6,985 nt of DNA from Anaerolineae bacterium (GTDB taxonomy: Bacteria > Chloroflexota > Anaerolineae > Promineifilales > Promineifilaceae): positions 1 to 6,985 of the forward strand of contig JANQSK010000696.1 of assembly GCA_028284105.1 (NCBI GenBank), written 5' to 3'. Position numbers and translations under genes: made by a program. The notes beneath the pieces were generated by a model. The model saw only the letters and a program-made list of their open reading frames with translations. It did no database searches and had not been told where the DNA came from. Positions 5,387 through 6,985 of the stretch are shown one piece after another (position 1 is the stretch's first letter; each line of letters starts with the position of its first letter).

Positions 5387-6985
5387 ATGCAACAAAGAAA
5401 GCAAAGAAGTCGAATAATAGGTGTAGCTGTCCTATTGATTGTGCTGATAACGGCCGTTTATCCGGTGTTTTCAGCTTCTCAAACGACAATCACCTTAGGG
5501 TACAGTAGCTTTGAAGAGCCAAGCTTAGCCGGATCTCAATATACAGATACAGGCGATGCTGGGATTGATCATGCATTGAGCAACAATGCAGGTGAATACA
5601 TCGTCAATTTCACATCAACCGGTAGCGAACTTGGGTTCTCATCTGCCTATGTGAATAGCAGAGGGAGCAGTGGGTTAACCGACGGAGATGATGTTGGCGT
5701 CACCGCAAATGCCTCCAGCTATCCAGACGGCACTCAAGGTTACCAATTAAGTGATACGGATGGTGCGGTCACCGTCACCATGGATTCAGTGGACATCTCT
5801 GGTGTGACTTCATCAGAAGTTTCAGTGGATTATTTTATCCAGGGGACTTCTTGGGAAACGAGTGATGTTGTTCGTATTTGGATCCTCGCTGATGGCAGCA
5901 CGGAGATTGATCTGCTCAATACAACAGGTCAGGATATTGATAATCTCGGTATTGAGGACAGCTGGACGACTTTGACCCAAGATTTATCAAGCTATGATAC
6001 GGCCGTACTTAAATTCACCCTCGATTCAAACTCTGCTCTCGAAGCGTTGCATATTGATAATATTATGTTCACAGGTGTTCAAACAAATGCACCTGTGCTT
6101 GCCGTGTCTCAATCCGTTACCGCTGAACCACTCCTTGGTGGACAAATTCAGTACGGGATTACGATTGCAAATACCGGAGACACACCGGTTGCTGACCGTG
6201 GATATAACCTCACCGTCACCGATACTTTAGGGATCGGCATTAACTATGTTAGTGCCAATCCTTCACCCACGTTTGTAAACAACCAAGAAGACGGCACAAC
6301 CGTTTTGATTTGGGACAACATTGCTGATTTAGAAGCAAACGAAGAGATGGCCTTTTCTGTCACGGCCGCTTTAAGCCCGACGCTCACCACAGCCAACCAG
6401 TTCACCAATCAAGTGGAAGCGATGTTTAATGATGCGCCAGACAACAGCGGTGAATGGATCACCGATAGCGACACTGTTATTCATTCGCCACAAGCGATTG
6501 AAATTGAAATGTCTGCCAATCAATCCACTGCTGATGAACAGGCAACCGGGGCTGGCGAATATGACAGTATTGCAGATTGGCCCTATAGCTATACCGTCAC
6601 TGTTCAAAACAACAATGTGGGAAGCACTGAAAATGTCACCGCAACTGTTGTCTTACCTGATGGCGTTGCCTATATGGGGAATCCTCAAATTAATCCTAAT
6701 CCAAATAGCAGCTCAACAACGCCAACATTGACCTTAGAATCTGACGGATCGTTAACGATGGCTTGGGGTTTGGGTACGCTGACAACAGATGAATATGACA
6801 CACCCGTTGTGATTACCTTCGACACCGCCATTCCTTATAAATTTAGAACTTCAGCAGATACCGCGGCCGCATCTGGTCCTTTTGCAGGTCCCATGAGCGG
6901 TTCTATCATTCATGAAGATGCTGCTTTGCAAGTCACTTATGAAGCAACAGGGACCTATAACGATGCCCCAACGGCTGATGGAACA
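5387..6985 (+). CDS. Secreted beta-sandwich/DUF11-repeat surface protein (5' part, continues past window)
   Basis: The frame is open for 533 codons from the ATG at 5387 to the window edge; GAGG lies 10 nt upstream. Residues 1-9 are basic (KQRSR), 10-24 form a hydrophobic core, and VFSA at 27-30 gives a likely signal-peptidase I site. Residues 32-230 form a beta-rich, Asp/Ser/Thr/Gly-rich module beginning SFEEPSLAGSQYTDTGD and ending LHIDNIMFTG, resembling jelly-roll ligand- or carbohydrate-binding domains of exported proteins. Two DUF11-like Ig-fold repeats follow: about 234-368 (APVLAVSQSVTAEPLLGG, YGITIANTGDTPV, FTNQVEA) and about 369-485 (YTVTVQNNNVGSTENVTATVVLPDGV). A third appears to begin near 510. 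There is almost no Cys (none in the mature visible part), as is common in exported proteins. A surface-stalk or adhesin-like role is likely; an enzymatic domain further downstream cannot be excluded. Confidence 0.88.
   Translation, partial: MQQRKQRSRIIGVAVLLIVLITAVYPVFSASQTTITLGYSSFEEPSLAGSQYTDTGDAGIDHALSNNAGEYIVNFTSTGSELGFSSAYVNSRGSSGLTDGDDVGVTANASSYPDGTQGYQLSDTDGAVTVTMDSVDISGVTSSEVSVDYFIQGTSWETSDVVRIWILADGSTEIDLLNTTGQDIDNLGIEDSWTTLTQDLSSYDTAVLKFTLDSNSALEALHIDNIMFTGVQTNAPVLAVSQSVTAEPLLGGQIQYGITIANTGDTPVADRGYNLTVTDTLGIGINYVSANPSPTFVNNQEDGTTVLIWDNIADLEANEEMAFSVTAALSPTLTTANQFTNQVEAMFNDAPDNSGEWITDSDTVIHSPQAIEIEMSANQSTADEQATGAGEYDSIADWPYSYTVTVQNNNVGSTENVTATVVLPDGVAYMGNPQINPNPNSSSTTPTLTLESDGSLTMAWGLGTLTTDEYDTPVVITFDTAIPYKFRTSADTAAASGPFAGPMSGSIIHEDAALQVTYEATGTYNDAPTADGT

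Larger units (their letters stand above)
577..6870. repeat. Dispersed iterated palindrome ACGGCCGT (core CGGCCG)
   Basis: Exact ACGGCCGT starts at 577, 1655, 4411, 4609, 4759, 5450 and 5999. The CGGCCG core alone starts also at 1501, 2768, 6363 and 6864 (the last within a GCGGCCGC). In a sequence of about 45% GC I estimate fewer than 0.1 octamers and about one hexamer by chance; 7 and 11 are seen. Copies lie in the phosphatase, both glycosyltransferase genes, response regulator 2, the secreted-protein gene and one intergenic region. The reading phase differs (read as TAV, NGR or RPL), so selection is on DNA, not protein. The flanks often extend the palindrome with A on the left and T on the right (10 to 14 bp). 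None lies between 2774 and 4411. Confidence 0.75.

Noticed and set aside
6863..6870. GCGGCCGC suggesting a cloning-site artefact
   Set aside because: It is in frame within the secreted protein (T-A-A-A), the frame continues on both sides, and it fits the window-wide excess of CGGCCG.

Overview
The window (about 45% GC by eye) is a bacterial chromosomal segment with two opposed halves meeting at a roughly 380-bp divergent intergenic region (3150-3531). No rRNA, tRNA, CRISPR array, transposase or phage gene is visible. The gene types (GAF/SpoIIE phosphatase, polyprenyl-phosphate-type GT2, GT4, HK-less OmpR-like regulators, a large secreted DUF11-type protein) and the moderate GC content would suit a Chloroflexota (Anaerolineae-like) bacterium. 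This is an inference from gene style, not a placement from marker genes.

Left half, read leftwards: a tight three-gene operon. It starts with a GT2 glycosyltransferase of the polyprenyl-phosphate glucosyl/mannosyl-transferase (ALG5/DPM1-like) type. Next is a GT4 glycosyltransferase whose preferred start overlaps the GT2 stop by 8 nt. After a 24-nt gap comes a GAF-domain PP2C/SpoIIE-type serine phosphatase that runs off the left edge. Together they suggest envelope glycan or glycolipid synthesis linked to a partner-switching-type signalling output.

Right half, read rightwards: two paralogous OmpR/PhoB-type response regulators (about half identical to each other), each in its own transcription context and separated by a good intrinsic terminator. 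No histidine kinase is present. They are followed by the first 533 codons of a secreted, multi-domain beta-sandwich/DUF11-type surface protein that continues past the right edge.

The most unusual signal is at DNA level. The palindrome ACGGCCGT occurs 7 times, with 4 further copies of its CGGCCG core, in coding DNA of both strands, in all three codon phases and between genes. This looks like a highly iterated palindrome comparable in kind to cyanobacterial HIP1 but of different sequence. The longest version, a 14-bp perfect palindrome, lies inside a larger dyad just upstream of the second response regulator.
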